Source: Panulirus ornatus (Eukaryota > Arthropoda > Malacostraca > Decapoda > Palinuridae). Taken from it: a stretch of 64,000 nucleotides of DNA. Numbering within the stretch: position 1 is the stretch's first letter; each line of letters opens with the position of its first letter. The stretch is taken from the NCBI RefSeq assembly GCF_036320965.1, contig NC_092257.1:19327913-19391912 (forward strand), in the 5' to 3' direction. Shown piece after piece: positions 29,287 through 42,712 of this stretch. The notes under the pieces are model-generated. The model searched no databases. It was not told the DNA's origin and worked only from the letters and a program-made list of their open reading frames with translations. The position numbers and the translations under genes were made by a program.

Positions 29287-29398
29287 ATTAGGGACAGACC
29301 TTGACCCAGTAGGAGGGCGCAGGGGAAGGGAGGGGATGCGCCATTAGGGACAGACCTTGACCCAGTAGGAGGGCGCAGGGGAAGGGAGGGGATGCGCC
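29287..29398. repeat. Perfect 56-bp tandem duplication
   Basis: Two 56-bp copies beginning ATTAGGGACAGACCTTGACC at 29287 and 29343 are identical throughout. Perfect identity in otherwise decayed DNA points to a very recent duplication, or to an assembly artefact. A CR1/L2-like RT remnant starts about 55 bp to the right. Confidence 0.95.
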
Positions 29399-29454
29399 AT
29401 CGCTCGTCTTCACCCCTCAATGAGACACGAAGGAAGGACACTCAAGAGAGAGCA

Positions 29455-29610
29455 GTGTAGCGCAACTGGACTCTTGCTTATTAGCAACTTGTGCTCCTTA
29501 AGGAGCGGTGACCAAACTTGAGAAGCATATTCTCGTAGTTTTGGTCTTATGTAGACGATGAACAAGTTGCTAAATATGTCCTTATCCATATACTTGAAGG
29601 TTACAGTTTG
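29455..29610 (-). pseudogene. CR1/L2-like reverse transcriptase C-terminal fragment
   Basis: The minus strand holds one uninterrupted frame of about 46 codons, including FKYMDKDIF, SNLFIVYIRPKLREY and ASQVWSPLLKEHKLL. This is the post-catalytic (thumb) region of CR1/L2-type RTs, where F-x-x-L-Y-x-x-x-V-R-P-x-L-E-Y and W-S-P are conserved. The sequence just upstream (complement of about 29610-29640) is less clear, and the downstream K-x-x-R-R-A motif is lost. It lies on the same strand as the similar remnant at 38525-39175 but is not contiguous with it, so it is a separate insertion or a separate paralogue. Confidence 0.78.
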
Positions 29611-29898
29611 TCCCCCTTAACTCTGATCCTAATGTGGGGACTATGGCGACAAGTTAGGGAGTATGTTGTCTCCAAAGTCTCTTCTCAGACGTAGAATTCT
29701 GTGGGTCATATCTCGTTAGATAATAACCATATATGTAATCACACCAAAGAGTAAAGACGCCATATATACATACAAGATTAAGCGACGGGGAGATACTGTG
29801 TTGAAACTTCTCTTCCTATAACACAGAAATTAAGATCACAAGTTAGTAATTATATAAAAACATAAATACATGTATACGCAAGCACTTACGTACGTCTA

Positions 29899-29908
29899 CA
29901 CACACACA

Positions 29909-29952
<44 letters not shown>
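29899..29952. repeat. (AC)n microsatellite
   Basis: An AC run of about 54 bp with one T interruption. Confidence 0.96.
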
Positions 29953-29955
<3 letters not shown>

Positions 29956-30623
29956 GGACTAGCAGTCAGCTGGTAATAACGAATACGTTCCACTATGCAA
30001 GAGCCAGCGAAGAGAAAGACAACTTCCCCGTATTTGCAGCAGCATACACAAGAGCCGAAATAGTGATGATACTCGCGCATGTTGCTCATAACTTCGACTC
30101 AAGATTCCTCCAACACAATGGAGTTGGCTGATGATGATAGCAAGGGAGAGGAGGTGAGCGGATGGGGGGTTAGGAGGAGTTGGGGGTCCTGGAGAGACGG
30201 TGGGTGGGTGGGAAAGGTAATGGAGCGAAGGTGGCAAGGAATGGGACAGGAGCTGGAAAGGGTGAGGGTCGCAGTAAGGGAGGGAGACGAGATGTGTGAA
30301 GTTAGTAGTTCACTCGATTCAAGGGAGAGCGAGAGAGAGAGGACGGTTGTAATGTGTGTGAGAGGAGGGTGAGAGCCGGAGGAGAGGTGGTAGATGTATT
30401 GAGGAGAGTTGGGGAGAGGAAGCGTTGTTCTGGGGGAGCTATGATACGCCATGACGGAGGGAAACTCTGAAGTGGTGTGTGGTGCTGGGAGGCCGGGGTA
30501 TGGGTGAGGGAAGCGGGAGGAGAAGGAGGAGGAGCAGTGTTGGGATGAAGAGTGGCTTGTCGTGGTAGAGGTCGATGGATTGATGGTGGTGGCTGTGGTG
30601 GTAGTGGTTTCGGTGGTGGTGGT

Positions 30624-30626
<3 letters not shown>
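29953..30626. other. Purine-rich unique DNA, no gene
   Basis: The plus strand from 30120 is G+A rich, with GGTGGTG at 30585-30625. The proline/serine-rich minus frame is a composition effect. Confidence 0.55.

Positions 30627-30666
<40 letters not shown>
30627..30666. repeat. (TA)n microsatellite
   Basis: About 40 bp of TA. Confidence 0.96.
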
Positions 30667-32050
<1,384 letters not shown>

Positions 32051-32310
32051 CACTTGCTGTCAAAACTAATGAATTACTGAAAAGATAAATAGGATAAATG
32101 AATGTATAAACGCCTTTAAAACCGGTTTAGAGTTACTAATCTATTCATTTATTTGTTATTGAGCGTGGATACGAACAGATGATAACTACAAAGGGAATGA
32201 AAGGTGTTAGATCCGAGTCCCCCACGATGGGTTAGGAGACAGCCTGACGTCCACACATCTGAGGAATGTTTCCTGTGGGCTTTTGAATTCCCAGAGGGAG
32301 TCTGACGCGC

Positions 32311-32316
<6 letters not shown>

Positions 32317-32350
<34 letters not shown>
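32317..32350. repeat. (AC)n microsatellite
   Basis: A perfect AC run of 34 bp. The flanking 32050-32316 and 32351-32580 hold nothing recognisable. Confidence 0.96.
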
Positions 32351-32351
<1 letters not shown>

Positions 32352-32584
32352 GACCTCCCCAACATATTCCAGGTAGCTCTTGGAGAATGTAAATCGGAAA
32401 TCAACAACGTCCGATGTTAGAACAAACACTGTGTACACACACACCCCACCCGCCTGCCTCCCCCTTTGGGGAGGGGAAAAAAAAAAGGAATAGTAATTCC
32501 TGGACAGGATGGGGAGAGCGGAGGAGAGACGGCTAATGAGCCGGAGGGGGTCAGTCATTAGCACCAACATCTTCCCCTCCTCTT

Positions 32585-32910
32585 CCCTTTTTTCACTCTT
32601 TTTTCCTCTTCTATTTCAGCCTCCTCTATCTCCCCCTACTCACCTTCCTCTTCCTCCTCATTTTCTTTCTCACCTTCCTCTTCTTCCACCTCCTCTTCCC
32701 CACCTTCCTCTTCCTCCTCCTCCTCCTCCTCCTCCTCCTCCTCCTCCTCCTCCTACTCTTCTTCCTCTTCCTCCTCCTCCACCTCCTCAACTTCCTCTTC
32801 CTCCTCCTCCACCTCCTTAACTTCCTCTTCCTCCTCCTCCTCCTCTTCTTCACCTTCTTCTTTCTCCTCACCTTCCTCCTCACCTCTCTCTTCCTCCTCA
32901 CCTCCCCTAC
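32585..32910. repeat. (TCC)n/(TTC)n pyrimidine tract
   Basis: A degenerate trinucleotide tract with a pure TCC core at about 32713-32755 and CCTCTTCCTCC units around it. It is almost pure pyrimidine over 300 bp, a composition prone to triplex (H-DNA) folding. The open frames through it encode only Pro/Leu, Glu or Lys/Arg strings. Confidence 0.93.
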
Positions 32911-32999
32911 TACTACTGCCGTCACACTTCCATTTAAAAGATACTGTTGCCAGAGCTAATCCTGAACCTTCATTAGCAAGTTCTGTGTACACGTGTGTG

Positions 33000-33008
33000 T
33001 CGTGTGTA

Positions 33009-33046
<38 letters not shown>
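33000..33046. repeat. (GT)n microsatellite
   Basis: GT run with GTGC and ATGC interruptions at its edges. Confidence 0.94.
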
Positions 33047-33049
<3 letters not shown>

Positions 33050-33189
33050 GTGTCAGGACCGTCGGGACACTGACTGGTGTCACACAGCTGGCTGTCCTCT
33101 GAATGGCTGGCTTATGGTTAGATTCTTCTCTATACTGATTGGCTCTTTGGTGGATTGTTTCTCATACGACCAAAACGTATGACTGATGT

Positions 33190-33345
33190 ATAGGTGTGTG
33201 TAGGGGGGATGATAGAGGGGTGAAGGGGATGGGGTTGCTCGAATGATTGATGTATGGGGAGGCGGGAGGGGGGAGGGGGGGAGTTCACATGATGGATGTA
33301 TGGGGGGTGGGAGGAGGAGGGGGGGAGGGGTATTACGATTGATGG
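33190..33345 (+). repeat. G-rich tandem repeat with G-quadruplex potential
   Basis: Loose copies of about 60 bp share ATGATTGATGTATGGGG-type starts and G-rich bodies. Runs such as GGGGGGAGGGGGGG satisfy the four-G-run pattern for a G-quadruplex several times on the plus strand. Confidence 0.75.
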
Positions 33346-33650
33346 CTGGAGTAGAGTATGATCTCTCAACCTGGTGACGCGTCTGCAGTAAAGTTTTTAA
33401 ACTGGTCAGTCAAATGGAACAGAGACATAGTTTCTACCTGGTATATGTAGCAGTGGTTTACACATGCTGTGGTTTCAGAGTGCAGGTGAGGTGGAGAGGT
33501 GATGTGTGTACGCTCTGGTGATGTCAGCCTAAGGATATCATCTTTCATTATAGTCATGCGTGGAATATTGCTTGAGTTGTGTTTATCATTTTCGCCCACT
33601 TAACCACCCTCTCTCCCCTATCAAAGTGATGTGCATTTTGTATGTGGAGG
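33346..33650. other. Unique DNA, no gene recognised
   Basis: About 300 bp with no identifiable feature. Confidence 0.5.
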
Positions 33651-33654
33651 GAGG

Positions 33655-33886
<232 letters not shown>

Positions 33887-34166
33887 AGAAAAAAAATTAC
33901 AGTCGAAAAACAATGCGAAACTTTGACATATAAAAAAAGAAATAATTATATATATATATATATCATCCCCCACCATGATCTACACTCTATATGTCTATTG
34001 TTTACCACAAGTATCTATCTTTAAATATAAAAAAGTTTATCCATAACGTCCCTGGTAAAAGTTGAGAGTGACTTGTCGTCATCAAGGGCTAGCCTGCCTT
34101 CCGATATTAATTAAAGAAAAAAAAGATTACGTGTGCCAAGCCAGGTCTAAGTAATGGGAGATTTTT

Positions 34167-34734
34167 ACAGTGTGAGGGAGGGATGGGTGGCTCACTCGTC
34201 CGTGTTCACAGAGTGAGGGAGGGACGGGTTGCTCACTCGTCCGTATTCACAGTGCGTGGGAGGGACGGGTGGCTCACTCGTCCGTGTTCATAGTGTGAGG
34301 GAGGGACGAGTGGCTCGCTCCTCCGTGTTCACAGTGTGTGGGAGGGATGGGTGGCTCACTCGTCCGTGTTCACAGAGTGAGGGAGGGACGGGTTGCTCAC
34401 TCGTCCGTATTCACAGTGTGTGGGAGGGACGGGTGGCTCACTCGTCCGTATTCACAGTGCGTGGGAGGGACGGGTGGCTCACTCGTCCGTGTTCATAGTG
34501 TGAGGGAGGGACGAGTGGCTCGCTCCTCCGTGTTCACAGTGTGTGGGAGGGATGGGTGGCTCACTCGTCCGTGTTCACAGTGTGTGGGAAGGACTGGTGG
34601 CTCACTCGTCCTTGTTCATAGTGTGAGGGAGGGATGGGTGGCTCGCTCGTCCGTGTTCACAGTGAGGAAGGGGCGGGCGGCTCATTCGTCCGTTTTCACA
34701 GTGTGAGGGAGGGACGAGTGGCTCGCTTCTTCGT
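34167..34734. repeat. 41-bp minisatellite with higher-order duplication
   Basis: About 14 units of ACAGTGTGTGGGAGGGACGG then GTGGCTCACTCGTCCGTGTTC; starts at 34331 and 34372 give 41 bp. Variant units recur in the same order: the run of units 2 to 5 (CGGGTTGCT, then a GCGTGGG unit ending TTCATAG, then CGAGTGGCTCGCTCCTC, then GATGGGTGG) reappears as units 6 to 10 with one extra unit inserted. A block of four or five units was therefore duplicated as a whole. The last units are diverged. Confidence 0.95.
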
Positions 34735-35493
34735 GTGTATTTTTATGTTTGGATTTGTGGATGTTTGTGGATGTGTGTGTGTGTGATTTTATATATGTAT
34801 TAGTGTGTATTGTGTTTGTATGTAGACGTATGTGTGAATATGTATACGTATGTATATGAATGTTTGTGTTTGTACTTGTATGTCTGTGATTAGGTGGTAA
34901 TCTCACAAAAGGGAAAGATAGACACTCGGTAATCTTTACAATCATCAGACATACATGATCCACGATGGTGACTGACAATTGGCTACTAGTAAGAATCAAG
35001 TTGGTACTTGAGCATCAGCATACGTGAGCCTTAAGACTGCACTGTTACCCATCCTTTTACAGGAACAGTTAGATGAACCAGTGTCATGATGTCTCACTGG
35101 GTGAATTCCTCTACAGCGTCACTTACATGACCAGACTTTGGATATATGATAACTTGGTAGATATGCATACAGAATCATATCTTCCTTTTAATGGTAGTCT
35201 AACTGGTAGGCACATGCCTCTCTCAGAGCAATGCCCATAAAACTAAGAAAACATGGTTTTCCTTTACATTGGTTGCTCTCAGTTTTGTACTTAGTAAGGT
35301 CAGATAACAGGCGACCTGGTCGTTCATAAGAAGATTATCTGTAAAATAGAAAACTCTAAATGTAGTTGTAGGAATAGGATAGCAAAGCAAGTGGTTTCTT
35401 TATTCTTTTAAGTATCCCTTCAGTTCTTGAATGACCTGTAAAGTATAGGACTGTCTAAGTGACAGAAGTCTTGTGATCTGGCGTTGTGAATTT
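34735..35493. other. GT-rich then unique DNA, no gene
   Basis: 34735-34890 is rich in GTGTGT and TATGTA words. The rest is apparently single-copy and shows no RT, endonuclease or host-protein motif. Confidence 0.5.
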
Positions 35494-35850
35494 CATAGAC
35501 GGTAGCTGATGGACAGAAAATCATACATAGACGGTAGCTGATGGACAGAAAATCATACATAGACGGTAGCTGATGGACAGAAAATCATACATAGACGGTA
35601 GCTGATGGACAGAAAATCATACATAGACGGTAGCTGATGGACAGAAAATCATACATAGACGGTAGCTGATGGACAGAAAATCATACATAGACGGAAGCTG
35701 ATGGACAGAAAATCATACATAGACGGTAGCTGATGGACAGAAAATCATACATAGACGGTAGATGATGGACAGAAAATCATACATAGACGGTAGCTGATGG
35801 ACAGAAAATCATACATAGACGGTAGCTGATTGACAGAAAATCATACATAG
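35494..35850. repeat. 32-bp minisatellite, 11 near-identical copies
   Basis: Units read ACATAGACGGTAGCTGATGG then ACAGAAAATCAT; starts at 35525 and 35557 give 32 bp. Only three single-base changes are visible (GGAAGCTG, GTAGATGATG, GATTGACAG), so this is among the youngest arrays in the window. The units abut directly with no spacers, which excludes a CRISPR. Confidence 0.98.
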
Positions 35851-36774
35851 AGACCAGTGCAGAGTACAATATAATTTACGAGAGCCAGGCATGTAATCGA
35901 CTGCTAAATGTCAGTTTATTATTGAAAGAGTCGGGTGGATTACAAGAGACATGATCCATGGACTGGCAGCGGGGAAATTGAAAGTTCGAGGGTCATAAAA
36001 TGCTGGGGGGGTGGGGGGAATTGGCGTTTTGTTTATATTAATCATCATCATTGTCATCATCGTCTCCTCGCTGGCAATGAATGTAGATGTGATGAACATC
36101 GTTGCATCGAAGAGAGATTGAGGGACAAGGGAATGATCCCAGGATTAAACCCATCAGCGCCGTGGGAAGCTAGATGGTCAAGACTGGTAAATGAAGACAA
36201 CGATACACACACGTAATCAGGTTAGAGATGTATCTCTACTTTAGTCGAAGCACAGCACAATGCTTCGGTGCTCCCGCCGAATGGTTGGCTTGTCGACGTA
36301 TTGTGAGGGACTTTAGACACTTCTCTGACGTAGGGGAGTTGAGGTGGGGAACAGAGCAGGAGTTGTACCTGAGTGGTTGAATCTTTGTAGCCAGGAGACT
36401 TGGTCCAATCCTCAGGCTATGTGGGGTTCCGATCTCTCCAAAGACAGTGTGAACTACGTCCCTGTAGCCAGGGTTTGAGGGGAGGTCCTGACGCTCTGTG
36501 TATTTGGACCTGTAACCAGGGTTAACTTCGTGTAGTTAAAAGGGCTCCCCTCCTCGCGCCTTCCCTGCACCTGACTTAACTTTAGACTCTCACTGGAAAC
36601 TGCGATGCCAATAGTCAGGCTGGTCCAAAGAGCGGGAAACTGTGTGAAGTCAAGATAGCTGGAAAGCCGGCGAGGTGTAATGGGCTGGAGGACCCCCTCG
36701 TGATTTCTGTTGGTAGACTTACTCTCCATTCGGATAACAAATCTACCTCCCACAGATTTGGAGGGATTAAAGCG
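35851..36774. other. Unique DNA, no gene recognised
   Basis: The sequence is mixed, with a G-run at about 36005-36020 and a 7-bp stem (CGAAGCA/TGCTTCG) at 36246-36267. Short open frames show no recognisable family. Confidence 0.5.
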
Positions 36775-37205
36775 GACCAGTGTTCCCTCAGCCAGCCACT
36801 GTTGCCTCAGCGGGCCAGTCTTGCCTCAGTAGGCCAGTGTTCCCTCAGCCAGCCACTGTTGCCTCAGCGGGCCAGTCTTGCCTCAGTAGGCCAGTGTTCT
36901 CTCAGCCAGCCACTGTTGCCTCAGCGAGCCAGTCTTGCCTCAGTAGGCCAGTGTTCCCTCAGCCAGCAACTGCCTCAGCAGGCCACTGTTGCCTCAGAAA
37001 ATCACCTATTGCCTCAGCAAGCCGCGGTTGTTCTAGCTCATCCATGTTGCCTTTAGAAAAATCTCCGCTGCCTCAGGTAACCACTGTTGCCTCAGTAAGC
37101 CTCTGTTGCCTCAGCCAGCTATTAATGCCTCAACAAGTCACTGTTGCCTCAGCCAGCCATTAATGCCTCAGCAAGTCACTGTTGCCTCAGCCAGCTACCG
37201 ACGTC
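36775..37205. repeat. 57-bp minisatellite of 19-bp subunits
   Basis: A 57-bp unit contains three related subunits around TTGCCTCAGC and CAGCCAGCCACTG. Three copies at about 36778-36960 are nearly identical. To the right the array breaks down into single diverged ~19-bp and 38-bp units up to the TA tract. This resembles a higher-order repeat formed from an older 19-bp array. Confidence 0.93.
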
Positions 37206-37208
37206 TCA

Positions 37209-37417
<209 letters not shown>

Positions 37418-37615
37418 GCACACACATAAAACTTGGGTCTCACCCTATAACAGCTGTTATTGGGTGAAGGTATGGCATGGGTTGTACAAACTCCCACTGT
37501 TTTCTAACAACTTCAAGACTTTAAGAGAACGGGAAAAGCTATTTGGAGCCTCGCTTCCTGTGTGTCCGCCACCCTCAGCTGTGTGTATGTTGGTGAGCGT
37601 ATTTAATTGTGTGTT

Positions 37616-38524
<909 letters not shown>

Positions 38525-39175
38525 CCGTAGTGGTAGTTTGTATCAAAGTCTTATAACTCTATTTCTGTGAATATTTCTCCCATATCTCTCTCCCTCTTTA
38601 ACTTAGCACCCAGAGATTTCTAGTTATTTCACATCACATGTGATGGACATTATCGTGAGTCATATTAATGCGGTCGTCAAGTGACTGAAACACTTCTATT
38701 AGAATCTCCACAGAGTTTACACTTTTATGGAGATTTGTGAGCCCTTTATAAAGATTTATTTTCGAGTGATGGGATTGGTTTCATTGCTCCTCTCTGTATT
38801 CGTTTTAATGTGATTTCGTCTTCGATAAGGACTGAGAGCCGTAGGTGAAAGAGCGTAGTCGAAATGTGGTTCGACAAGGGGCGTTGTAAAGAATTCGTAT
38901 TATGTCATTCGTTTCAAAGGTTAGATTTCAAGGAATAAAACCTCACACAATGTTGGCTTTATCATATGCAGATGAGCGTGGCTTTGTGCAGTTTACATTA
39001 TCACTGACAATCACTCGAAACTCTATCTTTTGTACTTCTGATAATGGATCACCGAATATTTAACATTTGGCTTTGATAATATCATTAAAATGCATTACTT
39101 TCCATTCGACTACACAGAAGTTCCATTGTCTATGAATCTCAACACAACATCAGTTGATCTAAGTCTCTTTGAATC
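38525..39175 (-). pseudogene. CR1/L2-like reverse transcriptase, C-terminal third
   Basis: Read on the minus strand, the blocks follow in the order of a CR1/L2-type RT after its catalytic centre. They are QRDLDQLM (about 39160), WNFCVVEWKVMHFNDIIK (about 39110), IFGDPLSE, VQKIEFRVIVSDN and DIIRILYNA. Then come PHFDYAL in a shifted frame, LKRIQRGAMKPIPSLEN (about 38760-38810), EILIEVFQSL, and finally EGERYGRNIHRNRVIRL and YKLPLRS near 38530. These match the region from the strand after the YADD box through the thumb to the C-terminal R-F-x-x-N-x-F-x-x-R-V-x-x-x-W-N-x-L-P. At least three in-frame stops and two frame changes are present. No YADD box or endonuclease is seen upstream, so the copy is 5'-truncated and dead. 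The motif path is long enough for a confident call; L2 versus CR1 is not resolved. Confidence 0.85.
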
Positions 39176-39604
39176 GTTAAAGATACTCCTTTTGTTACGC
39201 CCTTACGTGGGACCCTGCAGGGGGAGTTGTGGGTGGAGATCCTGTTTGGGAGGGAGGAGGCAGGAGGCTGTTGGAGGAGACACTGCGTTGGAAACCCTTT
39301 TGGAAGAGACACTGCTGGAGGAGAGGCTGTCGGAGGAGGAGGAGGAGGAGGCGACCCTTATGTTGGGGACGCTCACGGGGAAGAGACTGCTGGCAGGGCA
39401 TCTGTAGGAGGAGAACCTGACGAAGGGAATCCTCTATGTACGGGATAAAGCAATAAAGAAAAAGGTAGAATACATATCGTGCAAGGATGATTCAAGACGG
39501 ATGTAAAAAGATTCAAATGGATAAATGGATTAGCAGAAACATAAAGGGAAATGCAAAAGAATATAATGAACAGAGAATAAATCAGGCGTTTGCAAGTGTT
39601 GAAA
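39176..39604. other. GGAGGA-rich DNA, no gene
   Basis: 39220-39410 is G+A rich, with loose repeats of TTGGAGGAGACACTG and GAGGAGGAGGAGGAG. Open frames there reflect composition. The rest is AT-rich and featureless. Confidence 0.5.
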
Positions 39605-39665
39605 CAAAGAAGAAGAAGAAGAGAAGAAGAAGAAGAAGGAGAAGAAGAAGAAGAAGGAGGAGAAA
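39605..39665. repeat. (AGA)n trinucleotide tract
   Basis: An AGAAGA repeat with GGAGAA variants, encoding only Lys/Arg in the open frame. Confidence 0.93.
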
Positions 39666-40126
39666 GACAAATTAGGGCTTTAACAGGCAAACTAGTATAA
39701 AGAGAACGTAAGCTGGTTAGAGTGACGTCGTGTCACAAATATTTAGGTTCCTGAAGGCTCCACTGAGTCTGTCAAGTTGTAAACATTGATAACAATGATA
39801 AAATCTTTCAAAATGAATGTCTTATTCCAATATCACGAAGAAACTATTGAGGAGAATACTGCTCTCATTGCATATACGAAACCAATATGCATGTTCATTA
39901 CGGCCTGATGTAATAATCATTCGTAGGTCTACAGATCTCTAATCAATCACGTTAATAGAACAGTAATTGGAGAGGCCCAGGATGATAGTGTCGTAAGGCA
40001 CTGCAGTTCATGAGGTTCAATTTGATTCTTTGGCGAAGCTTTAGAAAGAGGCGTATAGTGAAAAGTTCGTTAACACCTCTGGTTGGCAGGGTGGTGGTCG
40101 TCGCTGCAGCGCGCGCGGGCGGCCTC

Positions 40127-40130
<4 letters not shown>
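39666..40130. other. Unique DNA, no gene recognised
   Basis: The sequence is AT-rich up to about 40080, then a short GC-rich, CpG-rich stretch (CGTCGCTGCAGCGCGCGCGG) precedes the GA tract. Confidence 0.5.

Positions 40131-40216
<86 letters not shown>
40131..40216. repeat. (GA)n microsatellite
   Basis: About 86 bp of GA with one AA interruption. Confidence 0.97.
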
Positions 40217-41579
40217 TTTAAGGGGGGGAGCAGGGAAGAAGAAGGAGAAGAAGTTAAACACACATACGAAGCGAGAGAGACATCTTGCCAGAGGAGAAGT
40301 TGAAGGTAAGGACAGATGAGGAACATTGCCCTCACATAGCAGAGAGCGAACGCTTCAACAGAAAACGTATCTTGAAGCGAATTAATTCCTTCAGGTCAGA
40401 GGGAGAACCTTCGTCAGGAGAGAGGTCAGAGAGGAAGCGTAGAACCCACTTGGAAATGCCTGAGAGGATATGCTGGAGACTTGACTATGATACAGGTGGA
40501 AAACTCTGCTGGATGTGTCGATAAAAGTATATATAACTTTTAGGTTAGGAAGAATTGTAGAGGAAAACAGACGTGTGAAGTATGAGATCTAATCTGAATG
40601 ATAGTTTGTTTAGAATAAAGAATTATAGATTCAAAGCCATATTGGAGGAGAGGAAAACAGAGGTTCTGGAGGTATGATAAAGAATGACAAGACCATCTTT
40701 GATGTTCACTTGACAGTAATTGAAAGAGATGGAAATGAAAATGACAGGAAGGGTATCGTAAAATGGGACAGGGTAGAAAATAAAGGTTGAAGGGAGGGAA
40801 AGATCCGCTGAAGCGATGAAAAAAAATTTGATTATCAGACGAACTATGAAAAATCAGGAGAAAAAAGTCTCAAAAAAAAAAAGAAGCTTTGAAAAAAACT
40901 GCTACGTCGTTAATTTCAGACGTCAATTGAAAGTGAAGCAGATTGGAAAATGCGAAGATTGAGGTGGAATGAGACACAGAAGCTTTGTGAATAATGATAC
41001 ACGAGCGGGTAAGTAAATCCTGCTCTATTTCTAAGACAAGGAAGATACGAAGAGGATGGGAAAGGTGAATTTTACTTCAAGTATGGAGATAAAAATCGTG
41101 TACCTCATTAATGAAAGTGACCGGGTTGCCGATCATGGGGGAAAAAAAAGGTTTGGGGTCATATTTCTTTTTTCTTGGTAGTGGGTAACTGCATCTTTAT
41201 GCAGATCCTATAATAAAGTGTGTATAACGAGCGTGAAAATTGGTGATATTTCTGTGAGAGAGTTGGGGAAAGCGTGAATATTCATGCGGATATTCATGTG
41301 AATATTCATTACGAAACCTTGAGGTATTCTGAGGATAATAATCAGAAGATTGTGGAGCAAAATCTGATATCTTATAGGAAAGTAGAGATATCATTGAGGA
41401 AAGTAAAGTGATATCATTGAGGAAAGCAATTTATATTTCTGGACTTCTTTAAGATAGCCATTAGGAGAATTGAAGATACTGTTGGCAAGATATGGAAGTG
41501 ATGGGTACACAGCCAAGATATTTAAGAAATATCTTATTTCATATCGGATACAACTAGATAATTTGTGATATTGTGCTGT
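40217..41579. other. A-rich unique DNA, no gene recognised
   Basis: The plus strand is purine-rich. Loose repeats around ATATTCATG (41275-41310) and AGGAAAGTAAAGTGATATCATTG (41380-41425) are visible. No retroelement motif was found on either strand. Confidence 0.5.
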
Positions 41580-42150
41580 AAGACGGGTACAGTCAGGTGT
41601 TTGGGAAGTCCTACACGCCCATGGATACAGCTTGATATCTGGGATATCCTGTAACAATGTGGATGCAACCAAATCTATGGGAGATCCTATAATATCATGG
41701 ACACCATAAGCTGCTTGAGGCATCCTACATCAATTTGAATACAGTTAGATGTATGGGAGATTCTTCATCAACGTGGATGCAACCAGATATAAGTCAAACA
41801 TCTTCTAGCAACTGGAATACATCCAGATCTTTGGGACATCCTGCAGCAACATGGATACCAGCAGAGGTTTGGGACATCCCACAGGAACATGGATACCAGC
41901 AGAGGTTTGGGACATCCCACAGGAACATGGATACCAGCAGAGGTTTGGGACATCCCACAGGAACATGGATACCAACAGAGGTTTGGGACATCCCCCGCAG
42001 GAACATGGATACCAACAGAGGTTTGGGACATCCCGCAGCAACATGGATACCAACAGAGGTTTGGGACATCCCACAGGAACATGGATACCAACAGAGGTCT
42101 GGGACATCCCCCGCAGCAACATGGATACCAGCAGAAGTTTGGGACACACG
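41580..42150. repeat. 38-bp minisatellite with an old-to-young gradient
   Basis: Right-hand units (41840-42140) read GGTTTGGGACATCCCACAGG then AACATGGATACCAGCAGA; starts at 41866 and 41904 give 38 bp, with few changes (AGCAGA/AACAGA, CCACAGG/CCGCAGC). Leftwards to about 41580 the same skeleton (GGGA-ATCCT-CATGGATAC) is recognisable but heavily diverged. The overlapping open frames on both strands are a by-product of a unit length not divisible by three and lacking stops. Confidence 0.95.
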
Positions 42151-42652
42151 CAATTTTCCCTGGACGTTCGACAAGCAGACGTGTGGGAGGACAATCTCCA
42201 GGCTACAGCGTCGAACGTGTGGTGGCGACCCCCTGCGGGTATGTTGTCAGCGAATACGACGCGTCCTTCGCTGGAGACCTCACAGTCCAACGGGCGGGCA
42301 GGCAGGCTGGCAGGCTGGCAGGCAAGCGTCCCACTAACTCCGCTACTCCTTTGATCCTTCGATAAGCTTGGAATCAGAGTTGGCAATCACTAATTAAACC
42401 CTAGATCCCCAAACGACCTGGGGCCAGCAATTCCCTCTGATCCGAAACTTTCATTCTCGCAATGTTTTCTCCTTTTATATTTTTTTCATATTTTTTTTTT
42501 CTTCCTAAATTCAATGTATCTTTTATAACTTCGTGTTCACTGGAGAGTTCCAGGTTTTGAAAAGTTATCAGTGAAAAAAGAAAATATCGAACTAGAGTTT
42601 ATTTTACGTGCTCATTTTCTGCTCTTTGGAGTTACATTCACGGCCTTAACGA
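42151..42652. other. Unique DNA, partly GC-rich
   Basis: 42151-42330 is CpG-rich and ends in a short GGCAGGCT repeat at 42297-42325. The rest is T-rich and featureless. Confidence 0.5.
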
Positions 42653-42712
42653 GCTGTCAGTCTGGTGATTCAACTGAGAGCTCAAGTCTCCTGTGATCGC
42701 TGGTTCGAAGTC
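42653..42712 (+). mobile_element. tRNA-like sequence, probable SINE head
   Basis: An A-box-like TGTCAGTCTGGTGATTC at about 42655-42671 and a B-box-like GGTTCGAAGTC at 42702-42712 are spaced as in a tRNA gene. Between them is CTCAAGTCTCCTGTGATCGC, but acceptor-stem pairing is poor. It is more likely a decayed tRNA-derived SINE head or tRNA pseudogene than a working tRNA. Confidence 0.45.

Noticed and set aside
32626..32992. Highly charged Lys/Arg or Glu proteins
   Set aside because: Translations of the TCC/TTC tract. The frames exist only because of the trinucleotide composition.
35494..35850. CRISPR-like regular repeat
   Set aside because: The units are contiguous with no spacers, and the sequence context is eukaryotic. 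It is a minisatellite.
41805..42386. Cys/Trp-rich repeat protein on the minus strand
   Set aside because: The frame follows the 38-bp minisatellite in every phase and on both strands, which indicates composition and not selection.
42653..42712. Functional tRNA gene
   Set aside because: A- and B-box-like words are present but the acceptor and anticodon stems do not pair well. Listed as a tRNA-like SINE head instead.
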